NCBI GenBank assembly: GCA_963757125.1
Contig: CAVWQP010000006.1
Span: 124,001-188,000, forward strand
Origin: CAVVSD01 sp963757125
Lineage (GTDB): Bacteria; Actinomycetota; Thermoleophilia; Solirubrobacterales; Solirubrobacteraceae
DNA: 64,000 nt
Reading direction: 5' to 3'
The notes beneath the pieces are model-generated. The model ran no database searches. It was given only the letters and a program-made list of their open reading frames with translations, and was not told the origin of the DNA. Of this stretch, positions 8,904 through 17,799 are shown piece by piece (position 1 is the stretch's first letter; each line of letters begins with the position of its first letter). The translations under genes were made by a program, and so were the position numbers.

Positions 8904-10382
8904 ATGAACGCCACCTCCTCCGCCGCAGCCGACCCCGTCGTCATCCCACGCCACGTCAAGCGCATCGCGATCGTCGTGATCCTCGGCGCGATCATGTCGG
9001 TGCTCGACACGACGATCGTCAACGTCGCGCTGCAGTCGCTCTCGGTGGACCTGCACGCCCCGCTGGACCAGGTCCAGTGGGTGGTCACCGGCTACCTGCT
9101 CGCCATCGCCGCCGTCCTCCCGATCACCGGGTGGGCTGCCAACCGCTTCGGTGCACGACGCGTCTACATGACGTCGATCGTGCTGTTCACGATCGGGTCG
9201 CTCCTGTGCGGCTTCGCGTGGAACATCGAGTCGCTCATCTTCTTCCGGGTCCTGCAGGGCATCGGCGGCGGCCTCGTGCTGCCCGTCGGCCAGATCATCC
9301 TCGTGAAGGCGGCCGGCCCGCGCGCCCTGCCGCGGCTCATGAGCATGATCGGCGTCCCGATCATCCTCGCCCCGGTCTTCGGCCCCACCATCGGCGGCCT
9401 GCTCATCGAGCACGCCGGCTGGGAGTGGATCTTCTTCGTCAACATCCCGATCGGCATCATCGCCGTGGCACTCGGCCGCAGGCTGCTCCCGGCCGACGAG
9501 CCCGAGCACGCCGGCAAGCTCGACGCGCTGGGCCTGGGGCTCATCGCGACCGGCCTCGTCGGGGTCACCTACGGTCTCGCCGAGACCGGCACGACCGGCA
9601 CGATCGCGTCCCCGCACGTGCTCGTCCCGCTCATCGGCGGCATCGCGCTCGTCGCCACGTTCCTCATCCGCTCGCTGCGCATCCCCGAGCCGTTGCTCGA
9701 CATCCGCCTGTTCTCCAACAGGGCGTTCGCCGCGGCGGCGTTCACGACGTTCTGCCTCGGCGCCGCGCTGTTCGGCGCGATGATCCTCATGCCGCTGTAC
9801 TTCCAGACCGTCCGCGGCCAGGACGCCGTCCACACCGGCCTGCTGCTCATGCCGCAGGGCGTGGGCGCCGCGTTCGCGATGGCGCTCTCCGGCCGCGTCA
9901 CCGAGCGCGTCGGCGGCGGCGTCACCGCGCTCTTCGGCGTGATCGTCACGGCGATCGCCACGCTGCCGTTCGTCTTCATCGGCGCCGAGACGTCCTACTG
10001 GCTCATCGGCACGGCGATGATCTTCCGCGGCTTCGGCATCGGCATGTCGATGATGCCCTCGATGACCGCCGCGTTCAGCGTGCTGCGCCGCGACCAGGTC
10101 GCCCACGCGTCGCCGCAGCTCACGGTGCTGCAGCGCGTCGGCGGGTCGATCGGCACGGCGATCTTCACCGTCGTGCTCCAGCGGGGGATCGATGCCAATC
10201 CGCAGACCGCCGCAGGTGCCGCCAGCGCCTTCGGGAACACCTACTGGTGGGTGATGGCCGTCGCCGTCGCCGCGCTCGTGCCGGTGATCATCCTGGCCCG
10301 GGTCGAGCGGCAGGCGAAGCGGGCGCCCGTCCCGGAGACGGTCCCCGCCGGTGCCGTCCCGGCGCTCGGAGGCTCGCGATGA
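8904..10382 (+). CDS. MFS transporter, DHA2 (EmrB/QacA) drug-exporter family, MarR-linked
   Basis: A 492-residue, 14-segment exporter with the DHA2 signature LDTTIVNVALQSLS in helix 1 and GWAANRFGARRVY at the motif A position. ATG 8904 is chosen over GTG 8826 because the extra N-terminus would be translated across the palindromic operator. The stop overlaps the marR start (ATGA), so the two are translationally coupled. The likely role is efflux of a toxic compound that releases the MarR repressor; the compound is not identifiable. Confidence 0.88.
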   Translation: MNATSSAAADPVVIPRHVKRIAIVVILGAIMSVLDTTIVNVALQSLSVDLHAPLDQVQWVVTGYLLAIAAVLPITGWAANRFGARRVYMTSIVLFTIGSLLCGFAWNIESLIFFRVLQGIGGGLVLPVGQIILVKAAGPRALPRLMSMIGVPIILAPVFGPTIGGLLIEHAGWEWIFFVNIPIGIIAVALGRRLLPADEPEHAGKLDALGLGLIATGLVGVTYGLAETGTTGTIASPHVLVPLIGGIALVATFLIRSLRIPEPLLDIRLFSNRAFAAAAFTTFCLGAALFGAMILMPLYFQTVRGQDAVHTGLLLMPQGVGAAFAMALSGRVTERVGGGVTALFGVIVTAIATLPFVFIGAETSYWLIGTAMIFRGFGIGMSMMPSMTAAFSVLRRDQVAHASPQLTVLQRVGGSIGTAIFTVVLQRGIDANPQTAAGAASAFGNTYWWVMAVAVAALVPVIILARVERQAKRAPVPETVPAGAVPALGGSR

Positions 10383-10840
10383 GCGCCCCTCCCGCCTCCG
10401 ATCGCACGGAGGTCATCGACGAGCTGCGCCAGTCGGTGAGCGAGCTGCTGGGGGCGGAGCGGCGCCTGCGCGGCCGCGACCGCCGCGGCCCGCACGGCCT
10501 GTCGTTCTCCGAGGTCCGGGCGCTCATCGCGCTCGGCCGCTCGGAGGGAGAGACGGCGACCGCCGGCGCGCTGGCCAAGGCGGCCGACCTGAACCCGGCG
10601 ACGGTGACCGCGCTGCTCGACTCGCTCGAGGAGCGCGGGATCGCGACGCGCCGCCGCGCCGAGGACGACCGCCGCTGCGTCGTCGTCTCGCTCACCGACG
10701 AGGGCCGCGAGAAGCTCGCGGAGGCGCAGGCGAAGTGGCAGTCGCGCCTCGACGCGGCGCTCGCGGACCTGCCCGACGACGAGGTACTCGCCGCGGCGGG
10801 CGTCCTACGCCGGCTCGCCGGCGTGTTCGACGCGGTCTGA
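10379..10840 (+). CDS. MarR family transcriptional regulator
   Basis: A 153-residue winged-helix protein. The recognition helix region reads ALAKAADLNPATVTALLDSL, followed by the wing RRAEDDRRCVVVSLTDEG with the DxR signature of MarR proteins. The start codon overlaps the exporter stop by 4 nt. It most likely represses this operon through the palindrome at 8854-8872. Its last 36 nt overlap the convergent end of the Bcr/CflA gene. Confidence 0.88.
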   Translation: MSAPPASDRTEVIDELRQSVSELLGAERRLRGRDRRGPHGLSFSEVRALIALGRSEGETATAGALAKAADLNPATVTALLDSLEERGIATRRRAEDDRRCVVVSLTDEGREKLAEAQAKWQSRLDAALADLPDDEVLAAAGVLRRLAGVFDAV

Positions 10841-12055
10841 GCCCACCACCACGCGGACGGTGACGAGCGCTGCGACGGCGAAGCCGAGCACGCCCAGCGC
10901 CATCGGCAGCGCCGTCGCGCCCGCGATGCCGGGCAGCGGGGCCGCCAGGCCGCCGATCGTGAACTGCACGACGCCGATGAGCGCCGACGCGGTGCCCGCG
11001 TCGGCGCCGTGGTGCTCGAGGGCGAGCGCGACGCCGTTGGAGGGCACGAACCCGATACCGGCGACGGCGACGAAGAGCGCGGCGACGAGGGCCGCCAGGC
11101 CGGCGTCGGCCACCACCGCGAGGACGACCAGCGCGCCGCCCGCGAGCATGGTGAGCATCCCGGCGCGGAGGAGCTTCACGGGGCCGACGCGCTCCTGCAG
11201 GCGGTGGTTGGTGACGCTGGCTCCGAGCAGCGCGACGCCGTTGAGCCCGAAGAGCAGCGCGTAGATCTGCGGCGAGACGCCGTAGACGTCCTGGAAGACG
11301 AACGACGAACCGGCGATGTAGGAGAACAGCGCGCCGAAGGAGAGGCCCGCGCCGACCGTGTAGCCGGTGAAGACCCGGTCGCCCAGGAGCTGTCGCATGA
11401 CGCGCAGCGTCCGGCCCAGTCCCGCCGGCCGGCGCCCAGACGCCGGGAGCGTCTCGGGGACCCAGATCGCGGCACCGACGAGCAGCGCGACGCCCCAGCC
11501 GGCGAGGACGACGAACAGCCCCCGCCAGTCGGTGAGGTGCAGCAGGCCGCCGCCGATCGTGGGCGCGAGGATCGGCCCGAGCGACAGGGCCGTCATGAGC
11601 CCGGCGTAGATCCGCGCTGCCTCCAGGCCCGACCAGCGGTCGCGCACGATCGCGCGGGCGAGGACGATGCCCGCCGCGCCGCACAGGCCCTGCACGAGGC
11701 GCAGCAGGTCGAGCACGAGGATCGACGGGGACACGGCGCAGCCGAGCGAGGCGAGCACGAACAGCCCGAGTCCGATGAGCAGCGGGCGCCTGCGACCCAG
11801 CGTGTCGCTCACGGGCCCGACGATCGCCTGCCCGAGCGCCAGACCGATCAGGCACGCGGTGAGCGTGAGCTGGACCTGCGACTCCGAGGTCCCGAGCTCG
11901 TCCGCGACGTCCGGCAGCCCGGGGAGGTACAGGTCGGTCGTCAGCGGCCCGAACATCGAGAGCACGCCGAGAACCGCCAGCAGCGGCGTGGCGCGCGATG
12001 GGGGCGTCGTGGTGACCAGGGGAGGCGACGATACGCTGCGGCCCGGTGCCGTCAC
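10805..12055 (-). CDS. MFS transporter, Bcr/CflA drug-resistance family
   Basis: A 416-residue, 12-segment transporter. TTDLYLPGLPDVADELG in helix 1 and GPVSDTLGRRRPLL (motif A) are typical of the Bcr/CflA (DHA1) group that exports bicyclomycin, chloramphenicol, sulfonamides or dipeptides. The only plausible start is GTG 12055, which overlaps the holA start by 10 nt on the other strand; a non-ATG start further in cannot be excluded. The 3' end runs into marR by 36 nt. Confidence 0.85.
   Translation of the reverse strand: MTAPGRSVSSPPLVTTTPPSRATPLLAVLGVLSMFGPLTTDLYLPGLPDVADELGTSESQVQLTLTACLIGLALGQAIVGPVSDTLGRRRPLLIGLGLFVLASLGCAVSPSILVLDLLRLVQGLCGAAGIVLARAIVRDRWSGLEAARIYAGLMTALSLGPILAPTIGGGLLHLTDWRGLFVVLAGWGVALLVGAAIWVPETLPASGRRPAGLGRTLRVMRQLLGDRVFTGYTVGAGLSFGALFSYIAGSSFVFQDVYGVSPQIYALLFGLNGVALLGASVTNHRLQERVGPVKLLRAGMLTMLAGGALVVLAVVADAGLAALVAALFVAVAGIGFVPSNGVALALEHHGADAGTASALIGVVQFTIGGLAAPLPGIAGATALPMALGVLGFAVAALVTVRVVVGSDRVEHAGEPA
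12032..12037 (+). promoter_or_regulatory. -10 box TACGCT for leaderless holA
   Basis: TACGCT is followed by 8 nt and then GTG 12046, with no Shine-Dalgarno. Confidence 0.4.
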
Positions 12056-13026
12056 TCAAGCCCGCCTACCTCATCCACGGCGACGACCACGGTCGGATCG
12101 CCGAGCGCCGGGCGAACCTGCGCGCGCTCGGCGAGCGCGAGGGCGGCGCCGCCGGCGTCGACGTCCTGACCGGCGACGAGTCCACGCCCGAGGCCGCCGC
12201 CGCTGCGCTCGCCGCGATGACGTTCGCCATGGGCCATCGCGTCGTCGTGGTCGACGGCGTGGAGCGCTTCGGCGAGGCCGACGTCAAGAAGCACCTCGTC
12301 CCTGCGCTGGCCGACGTGCCGCCGGACACGACGATCGCGTTCTTCGCGCGCGAGGAGGGCCGCTACAAGGCGCCGAAGGCGCTCGTCGAGGCGGTGAAGG
12401 CTGCGGGCGGCGACGTCCGCGAGGAGGCCACGATGAAGGCGCGGGAGCTGCCCAAGTGGCTGCAGGGCGAGGCCACGCGGCTCGGCGTCACGCTCGACCG
12501 CGACGCGGCCCAGGCGCTCGTCGGTCAGGTCGGCGACCGCCAGCAGCGGCTGCTGCGCGAGGTCGAGAAGCTCGCCATCGAGCACGGAGCCGACGCGCAC
12601 ATCTCGCTCGAGGACGTCGAGGACGCCGCCGCGCACAGCTCCGAGCGTCAGGTCTGGTCGCTCGTCGACGCGCTCGTCGGGGGCGACGGCCGGCGCGCCA
12701 CGACCGCGTTCCTCGAGCTGCGGGCGCAGGGCGAGTCGATGCCGCGCCTCGTGCCGCTCATGGCGCGACGCGTCCGCGACGTTCTCGCCATCGCCCAGCG
12801 ACTGGAGGCGGGGGAGTCGTCGGCCGACGTGAAGAAGTCGATCAAGGGGTCGCCCTGGATGACGGACCGCAGGATCGCCGAGGCGCGGGCCACGGACGTG
12901 GACACGCTGCGGCACGCGGTCGAGGTGCTCGCCGACCTCGAGCTGGACACCCGTGGCGCGAGCGAGCTGTCCGACGACACGGTCGGACTTCGCGCGATCG
13001 CTGCGATCGCGGGCTCCGGCTCTTGA
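12046..13026 (+). CDS. holA: DNA polymerase III subunit delta
   Basis: A 326-residue clamp-loader subunit. The start PAYLIHGDDHGRIAERR is typical of HolA, where the Walker-like region does not bind ATP. Domain III carries the ERQVWSLVDALVGGDGRRA helix pair and MPRLVPLMARRVRDVLAIAQ. In the gamma complex, delta opens the beta clamp and, with delta-prime, completes the loader. Downstream on this strand would normally come rpsT; here rpsT is 3 kb away on the other strand. Confidence 0.92.
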   Translation: MPSLKPAYLIHGDDHGRIAERRANLRALGEREGGAAGVDVLTGDESTPEAAAAALAAMTFAMGHRVVVVDGVERFGEADVKKHLVPALADVPPDTTIAFFAREEGRYKAPKALVEAVKAAGGDVREEATMKARELPKWLQGEATRLGVTLDRDAAQALVGQVGDRQQRLLREVEKLAIEHGADAHISLEDVEDAAAHSSERQVWSLVDALVGGDGRRATTAFLELRAQGESMPRLVPLMARRVRDVLAIAQRLEAGESSADVKKSIKGSPWMTDRRIAEARATDVDTLRHAVEVLADLELDTRGASELSDDTVGLRAIAAIAGSGS

Positions 13027-13027
13027 C

Positions 13028-13684
13028 TCAGCCCTCGCCGGGCTGGAGGAAGCCACTCTCGTAGGCGAGCACGACCGCGTGCACCCGGTCGCGGATGTCG
13101 AGCTTGCGCAGCACGTGGGTCACGTGGGTCTTGACCGTCGTGTCGCTGAGGTGGAGCTCGCCGGCGATCTCGGCGTTCGAGAGCCCGCGTACGAGCAGGC
13201 GGAAGACGTCGAGCTCGCGACCGGTGAGCTCGTCGAACTCGGGCCGTGGCCGCCCCTGGCGACCACGCGCGAACTCGCGGATGACCCGGGTCGTGACGGA
13301 CGGGGAGAGCAGGCCGTCGCCCGAGGCGACGGTCCGCACGCCGGCGATGAGCTGCTCGGGTGGCTCGTCCTTGAGCAGGAACCCGCTGGCGCCGGATCGG
13401 AGGGCCTCGTAGACGTACTCGTCGAGGTCGAACGTGGTCAGGATCAGCACGCGCGCGTCGGGCCGGCCGGCGAGGACGCGGCGGGTCGCCTCGAGGCCGT
13501 CGAGCTCGGGCATCCGGATGTCCATGAGGATCAGATCCGGCTGGAAGCGCTCGGCCTTGGCGACGGCCTCCAGGCCGTTGATCGCCTCTGCGACCACCTC
13601 GATGTCGCGCTCCTCGGCCAGGAGCAGCCGGAACCCCGCGCGGACCATGGCCTGGTCGTCGGCGACGAGCACGCGGACGGTCAT
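13028..13684 (-). CDS. NarL/LuxR family response regulator
   Basis: A 218-residue two-domain regulator. The receiver (residues 4-120) has the acidic pair ADDQ, phospho-acceptor Asp in LILMDIRMPELDG, and the conserved Lys in GFLLKDEPPE. The C-terminal HTH (about 150-210) has LTGRELDVFRLLVRGLSNAEI and DTTVKTHVTHVLRKL. The kinase gene ends in a 4-nt overlap with this start, so they form a coupled two-component pair. The signal is unknown. It converges on holA with 1 nt between the stops. Confidence 0.92.
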   Translation of the reverse strand: MTVRVLVADDQAMVRAGFRLLLAEERDIEVVAEAINGLEAVAKAERFQPDLILMDIRMPELDGLEATRRVLAGRPDARVLILTTFDLDEYVYEALRSGASGFLLKDEPPEQLIAGVRTVASGDGLLSPSVTTRVIREFARGRQGRPRPEFDELTGRELDVFRLLVRGLSNAEIAGELHLSDTTVKTHVTHVLRKLDIRDRVHAVVLAYESGFLQPGEG

Positions 13685-14835
13685 CGCCCGCCCGCGCCGA
13701 TCGGAAGGCTGGATCGGAGCACGAACCCGCCGTCGGCCCCACGGCCGGCGCTCATCTCCCCCCCATACACCTTCACCCGCTCTCGCACCCCGATGAGCCC
13801 ATGGCCCGGTTCGCCGTCCGCGTCAGTCGTGCGCCCGTCGTCGCGTACCTCGATGGAGAGCGCATCGTCGCCGTAGTGGAGATGGACGTCGACGCGTTGC
13901 GCCTTGGCGTGCCGGAGCGCGTTCGTCAGCCCTTCCTGCACGATGCGGTACGCAGACAGCTCGATCCCGCGCGACAGCGGCCGAGGCCGGCCGTCGATGC
14001 CGAGGTTCGCGGCCAGTCCGGCACGGCTCACGTCGTCGACCAGGCGGCGGACGCCGTCGATGCTCGGCTGCGGCGCGCGCTCGGCGTGGTCCTCGTCGGA
14101 CCGCATGGCACCGAGCAGTCGCCGCATCTCGGTCAGCGCTTCGCGGCCGGCCGCCTCGACGTCGCGCAGCGCCTCCTTGTCGGTCGGGAGCGTGTCGGGC
14201 AGCCGATGGCGGACGGCTCCTGCCTTGAGGACCATGACGCTCACGGAGTGGGCGACGATGTCGTGGAGCTCGCGCGCGATGCGAGCCCGCTCCTCGGCGA
14301 CGGCGAGCCGCGCGGTCGCCTCGCGCTCCGCCTCCGCGTGCTCGGCGCGGCTCTCGGCGTGCTCCGCGCGCTGTTCGCGCCTGTTCAGGGCGACGCCGGT
14401 GCCCCACGTCACCGCCACGAGCACCGCCGTGATGGCGAACGTGGCGAACGCGCCCGCCGCACTCGGCTGGTCGCGGGCCACGAGCACCAGCGTCACGAGG
14501 GCGATGGCCAGGCCCGCGAGGGGCTGCCGGCCCGTTCCGTACCGTGCGACGAGGAAGGCACCCGCGAGCCCCGCGAACATCGGCGCCGCCGCCTCGTTCG
14601 TCGCGCTCCGTGCGACCAGGGCCATGAGCCCGAGCGCGCTGAACGCGATGGCGACGGCGACGAGCGGGAGGCGCGTGGCACCGAGCAGGGCGAGCGAGTA
14701 GACGAGTGCGATGACGACGAGGAGAGGCCTGGAGCCCTCGAGCGACCGCGACACGATCTCCAGCTGCGCTCCGGCTGCGAGCACGAGCACAGGGATGATC
14801 AGCTCCCACGGAGCGCTCGTGACGCGGTGTCGCAT
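13681..14835 (-). CDS. Sensor histidine kinase, HisKA_3 (NarL/DesK type)
   Basis: A 384-residue membrane kinase. Four to six membrane segments occupy residues 10-150. A short charged coiled coil rich in RAEHAE/AEAERE follows, then the HisKA_3 dimerisation domain with ARIARELHDIVAHSVSVM (His phospho-acceptor). The HATPase domain has the N-box in VQEGLTNALRHAKA and a G-box in GHGLIGVRERV. It phosphorylates the regulator encoded just downstream. A TAGATT -10 box 6 nt before the ATG suggests a leaderless transcript. Confidence 0.92.
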   Translation of the reverse strand: MRHRVTSAPWELIIPVLVLAAGAQLEIVSRSLEGSRPLLVVIALVYSLALLGATRLPLVAVAIAFSALGLMALVARSATNEAAAPMFAGLAGAFLVARYGTGRQPLAGLAIALVTLVLVARDQPSAAGAFATFAITAVLVAVTWGTGVALNRREQRAEHAESRAEHAEAEREATARLAVAEERARIARELHDIVAHSVSVMVLKAGAVRHRLPDTLPTDKEALRDVEAAGREALTEMRRLLGAMRSDEDHAERAPQPSIDGVRRLVDDVSRAGLAANLGIDGRPRPLSRGIELSAYRIVQEGLTNALRHAKAQRVDVHLHYGDDALSIEVRDDGRTTDADGEPGHGLIGVRERVKVYGGEMSAGRGADGGFVLRSSLPIGAGGR

Positions 14836-14841
14836 CGGGCG

Positions 14842-14847
14842 AATCTA
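14842..14847 (-). promoter_or_regulatory. -10 box TAGATT for the leaderless two-component operon
   Basis: On the minus strand TAGATT is followed by 6 nt and then ATG 14835. Confidence 0.5.
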
Positions 14848-15031
14848 GTCCGGACGGCGCCCCGCGACCTCATCCGAACTGACGAGGCCGGCTCATCGGA
14901 TCGGACGAGGAACCAGCCCGCGGAGCGCGCCTCACGCACCGATCGGGACGCGACGATCCGACGACGCCGCGGGGCCTGTCCCGGACGTACGTTGCGACGC
15001 GTCGTCCCGAACCCCGACGCGGAGGTCCGCA

Positions 15032-15832
15032 ATGCGCTCGATCGTCACCCGTAACCCGCTCGTCAGCTTCTTCGTGCTCGCCTTCGCACTGTCGTGGTGG
15101 GCTGTGCCATTGGGGGGATTCCTGCCGTTCGGACCGCTGCTCGCGGCGTGCATCGTCATCGGCTGCGTCGACGGCCGGCCGGGCCTGCGCGCGCTGGGGC
15201 GCCGCATGCTCCCCCGCCGGGGGATCGGTCGCTGGTACGTCGTCGCCGTCGCGGTGCCGCTCGGCGTCGCCGCCGTCGCGATCGGCGTGACGCTCGCCGC
15301 CGGCGCACCCCCGGCGGCGCTCCGCGGACTGGGACCCTGGTACCTCGTGCTCGCGTTCGGCGCGCTGCGGCTGATCGATCCGCTCGATGGCCCGCTGGGT
15401 GAGGAGCCCGGCTGGCGCGGCTACGCGCTCCCGCAGCTCCTGGCCGGCCGATCCCCTCTCCGCGCGAGCATGATCCTCGGTGCGCTGGTCGCCCTCTGGC
15501 ACGCGCCGCTCGTGTTCCTGCCGGCGGAGCACATGCCCGCCCTCTTCCTCGTCGCCACGGTCGCCGTGACCTTCGTCTACACGTGGCTCTACCTGCGGAC
15601 CGACGGCAACGTCTTCACCACGATCCTCGCGCACTCGGCGGAGGGGACGATCAAGCTCGGAGCGCTCGGCTTCGTGGGGCTGGCGTCGAACCGGCTGACG
15701 GTGGCCTACACCGTCGCGTGGGTCATGGTCGCCACCGGATTGGTCCTGATCGACCGCAAGGCGTGGGCGACCCGGACGGCGCCGAGCGCGATGCCCCTTC
15801 GCCGTGCCGCCGTGGCGGCGGGTGCCGCCTAG
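15032..15832 (+). CDS. CPBP family intramembrane metalloprotease (CAAX protease-like)
   Basis: A 266-residue membrane protein with about 7-8 segments. It carries all family motifs: EEPGWRGYALP (EEx3R), ALWHAPLVF (HxxP) and ILAHSAEG with the third histidine, which together form the membrane-embedded metal site. Relatives include Rce1-type CAAX proteases and bacteriocin-immunity proteins. GGAGG lies just upstream of the ATG. Its stop codon overlaps the rpsT stop by 3 nt. Confidence 0.88.
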   Translation: MRSIVTRNPLVSFFVLAFALSWWAVPLGGFLPFGPLLAACIVIGCVDGRPGLRALGRRMLPRRGIGRWYVVAVAVPLGVAAVAIGVTLAAGAPPAALRGLGPWYLVLAFGALRLIDPLDGPLGEEPGWRGYALPQLLAGRSPLRASMILGALVALWHAPLVFLPAEHMPALFLVATVAVTFVYTWLYLRTDGNVFTTILAHSAEGTIKLGALGFVGLASNRLTVAYTVAWVMVATGLVLIDRKAWATRTAPSAMPLRRAAVAAGAA

Positions 15833-16095
15833 TCCGAGGAGCCGGCGCGCACGCGGGCGGCGCGGGCCTTCTTGCGCGCGCCGGTGTTGCGATGCAGCGC
15901 GCCGCGCTTGACGCCCTTGTCGATGACGCTCACGAGCGCGCGGTGCTCCGCGTCGGCAACCGTGTCGTCACCGCCGGAGACAGCGGTCTCCAGGCGACGG
16001 AAGTACGTCTTGATCGTGGAGGTGTAGCGGCGGTTCTCGAGCCGCTCACGCTCGGTGCGCGCAATGCGCTTCTTCTGGGATGCGATGTTGGCCAT
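15829..16095 (-). CDS. rpsT: 30S ribosomal protein S20
   Basis: An 88-residue, strongly basic helical protein starting MANIASQKKRIARTERERL, the conserved S20 N-terminus, and ending in a Lys/Arg-rich tail (HRNTGARKKARAARVRA). S20 binds 16S rRNA at the base of the 30S body early in assembly. ATG 16095 gives the normal family length; the longer frame to 16263 would overlap murJ. A hairpin lies in its leader. Confidence 0.95.
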   Translation of the reverse strand: MANIASQKKRIARTERERLENRRYTSTIKTYFRRLETAVSGGDDTVADAEHRALVSVIDKGVKRGALHRNTGARKKARAARVRAGSSD

Positions 16096-16101
16096 GACGT
16101 G

Positions 16102-16128
16102 AAAAGGCCGCGGAGCAACAGCCGCGGC
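16102..16128 (-). promoter_or_regulatory. Terminator-like hairpin in the rpsT leader
   Basis: On the minus strand GCCGCGG-N8-CCGCGGC is followed by CTTTTC a few bases before the S20 start codon. A 7-bp GC stem plus a short T-run ahead of a ribosomal protein gene resembles an attenuator or a binding site for autogenous control. It could instead be incidental. Confidence 0.4.
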
Positions 16129-16134
16129 GGCGCT

Positions 16135-16140
16135 TAGAGT
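16135..16140 (+). promoter_or_regulatory. -10 box TAGAGT for leaderless murJ
   Basis: TAGAGT is followed by 8 nt and then GTG 16149, with no Shine-Dalgarno. It lies in the 53-nt divergent gap with rpsT. Confidence 0.5.
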
Positions 16141-16148
16141 AGCACCCC

Positions 16149-17727
16149 GTGGCGTCCGAGACTCGCCCAGCAGGCGGCGACCGGATCGCCCGCAACACGG
16201 CGATCTTCTCCGTGGCAACGGGTCTGTCCCGGGTCGCGGGGCTCGTCCGCGAGATCGTCGCATCGAGCTACTTCGGCACGAGCGGTGCGTTCTCGGCGTT
16301 CACGGTCGCGTTCCAGGTGCCGAACCTGGTCCGCAACCTGTTCGCGGACTCCGCGCTGAGCGCGGCGTTCGTCCCGGTCTTCACCGACCTCCTCGTGAAG
16401 GAGAAGCGGCGCGACGCGTTCCTGCTCGCGTCGACGCTCGCGGCGGTGATCGTCGGCGGCCTGGGCTCGATCACGGTGCTGTTCATCCTCATCGCGCCGT
16501 GGCTCATGCCGCTGCTGGTGGACACGCCGACGCTCGACGCCCTCGCGACGGGGCTGTCGCAGGTCCTGTTCCCGATCGTGCTGCTGCTGGGCGTGAACGG
16601 GCTCGTGGTCGGGATCCTCAACTCCTACGACCACTTCGCGATCCCGGCGATCTCGCCGCTCGTCTGGAACGTCGTGATCATCGGCGTGCTCGTCGCGACG
16701 CACGGCATGTTCGAGGGCGACGAGCAGCTCTACGCGTACGCGCTCGGGATCGTCGGCGGCACCGTCATCCAGCTGCTCATGGTCCTCCCGGTGCTGCGGC
16801 GGCTGGACTTCCACTTCAGTCGCTCGATCAACCTGCGCGACCCGCGGCTGAAGCAGGTGCTGCTGCTCATGCTGCCGGTGACCGTCGGCCTCGGGCTCAT
16901 CAACTTCGGTCAGGTCATCGACTCGACGATCGGCTTCACCGTGTCGGAGAGCGCGCCGCGGGCGATCGACGCGGCGTTCCGCCTCTACATGCTGCCGCAG
17001 GGCATGTTCAGCGTCGCGGTGGCGACCGTGCTGTTCCCCGCGTTGAGCCGGTTCGTCAGCCGTGGCGACCTCGACGGGGTGCGCTCCCTGCTCGCCACGG
17101 GCATGCGCGGGGTCGTTCCTGCTGCTCATCCCGTGCGCGGCGATCACGCTCGTGCTCGCGGTGCCCATCACGCGGCTCGTCTACCAGCGCGGGGCGTTCA
17201 ACGCGTCGTCGACCGACGAGGTCTCGACGGCGCTGCTGTGGTTCTCGTTCTCGCTGCCGTTCTCGGGCGTGAACCTGCTGCTGACGCGCACGTTCTTCAG
17301 CCTGCAGCGCCCGTGGCTCGTCACGCGTCTGTCGGGCATCGTGCTCGTCCTCAACGTGGCGATCTCGATCGCGCTCGCTGGACCGCTCGGGATCGCGGGG
17401 ATCGTCATCGGCACCGTGGTGTCGACGTTCGCCATGACGGTGCTGCAGGCGCGCCTCCTGCGCATCGAGCTGCACGGACGGCTGGAGGCGGGCCGCACGC
17501 TGCGCGCGATCGGGCGGATGCTCGCGGCCGCCGTGGCGCTGAGCATCGTGTCCTACGCGGTCTGGTGGGCGCTGGACGACATCCTCGGCCGCTCGCTGCC
17601 CGCGCAGGTCTGCTCCGTCGGGCTGGGCGTCGCCTCCGGGCTGGCGGTCTACGCGGGGATCGTGCTCGCGCTGCGCGTCCCCGAGGCCGAGCGGATCGCC
17701 CGCCTCGTGCGGGAGCGCCTCGCATGA
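16149..17727 (+). pseudogene. murJ: Lipid II flippase MurJ, frameshifted as read
   Basis: MurJ/MviN of 525 residues once one base is corrected. The N-terminus has FSVATGLSRVAGLVREIV, the conserved first helix, and there are about 14 membrane segments; LPQGMFSVAVATVLFPALSR is a family hallmark. It flips lipid II for peptidoglycan synthesis and is essential in most bacteria. The frame breaks at 17110-17116: CGCGGGGTCG should read CGCGGGTCG, restoring GMRGSFLLLIPCAAITLVLA. An extra G in a four-G run in an essential gene strongly suggests a sequence error. Programmed frameshifting is not known for this family. Confidence 0.85.
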
Positions 17728-17729
17728 GG

Positions 17730-17748
17730 GCGAAGACTGCGTCTTCGC
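17730..17748. terminator. Hairpin 1 after murJ
   Basis: GCGAAGAC-TGC-GTCTTCGC, an 8-bp perfect stem with a 3-nt loop, starts 3 nt after the murJ stop. It is the first of two adjacent hairpins. Confidence 0.5.
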
Positions 17749-17751
17749 TGT

Positions 17752-17778
17752 CGAGAACGTCGCAGGGCGACGTTCTCG
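17752..17778. terminator. Hairpin 2 after murJ
   Basis: A 12-bp perfect stem (17752-17763 with 17767-17778) around an AGG loop, only 3 nt after hairpin 1. It probably ends the murJ transcript; the tandem arrangement could also be a small repeat element. Confidence 0.55.
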
Positions 17779-17799
17779 CGCGTCTTGGAGGGTCGGTTC

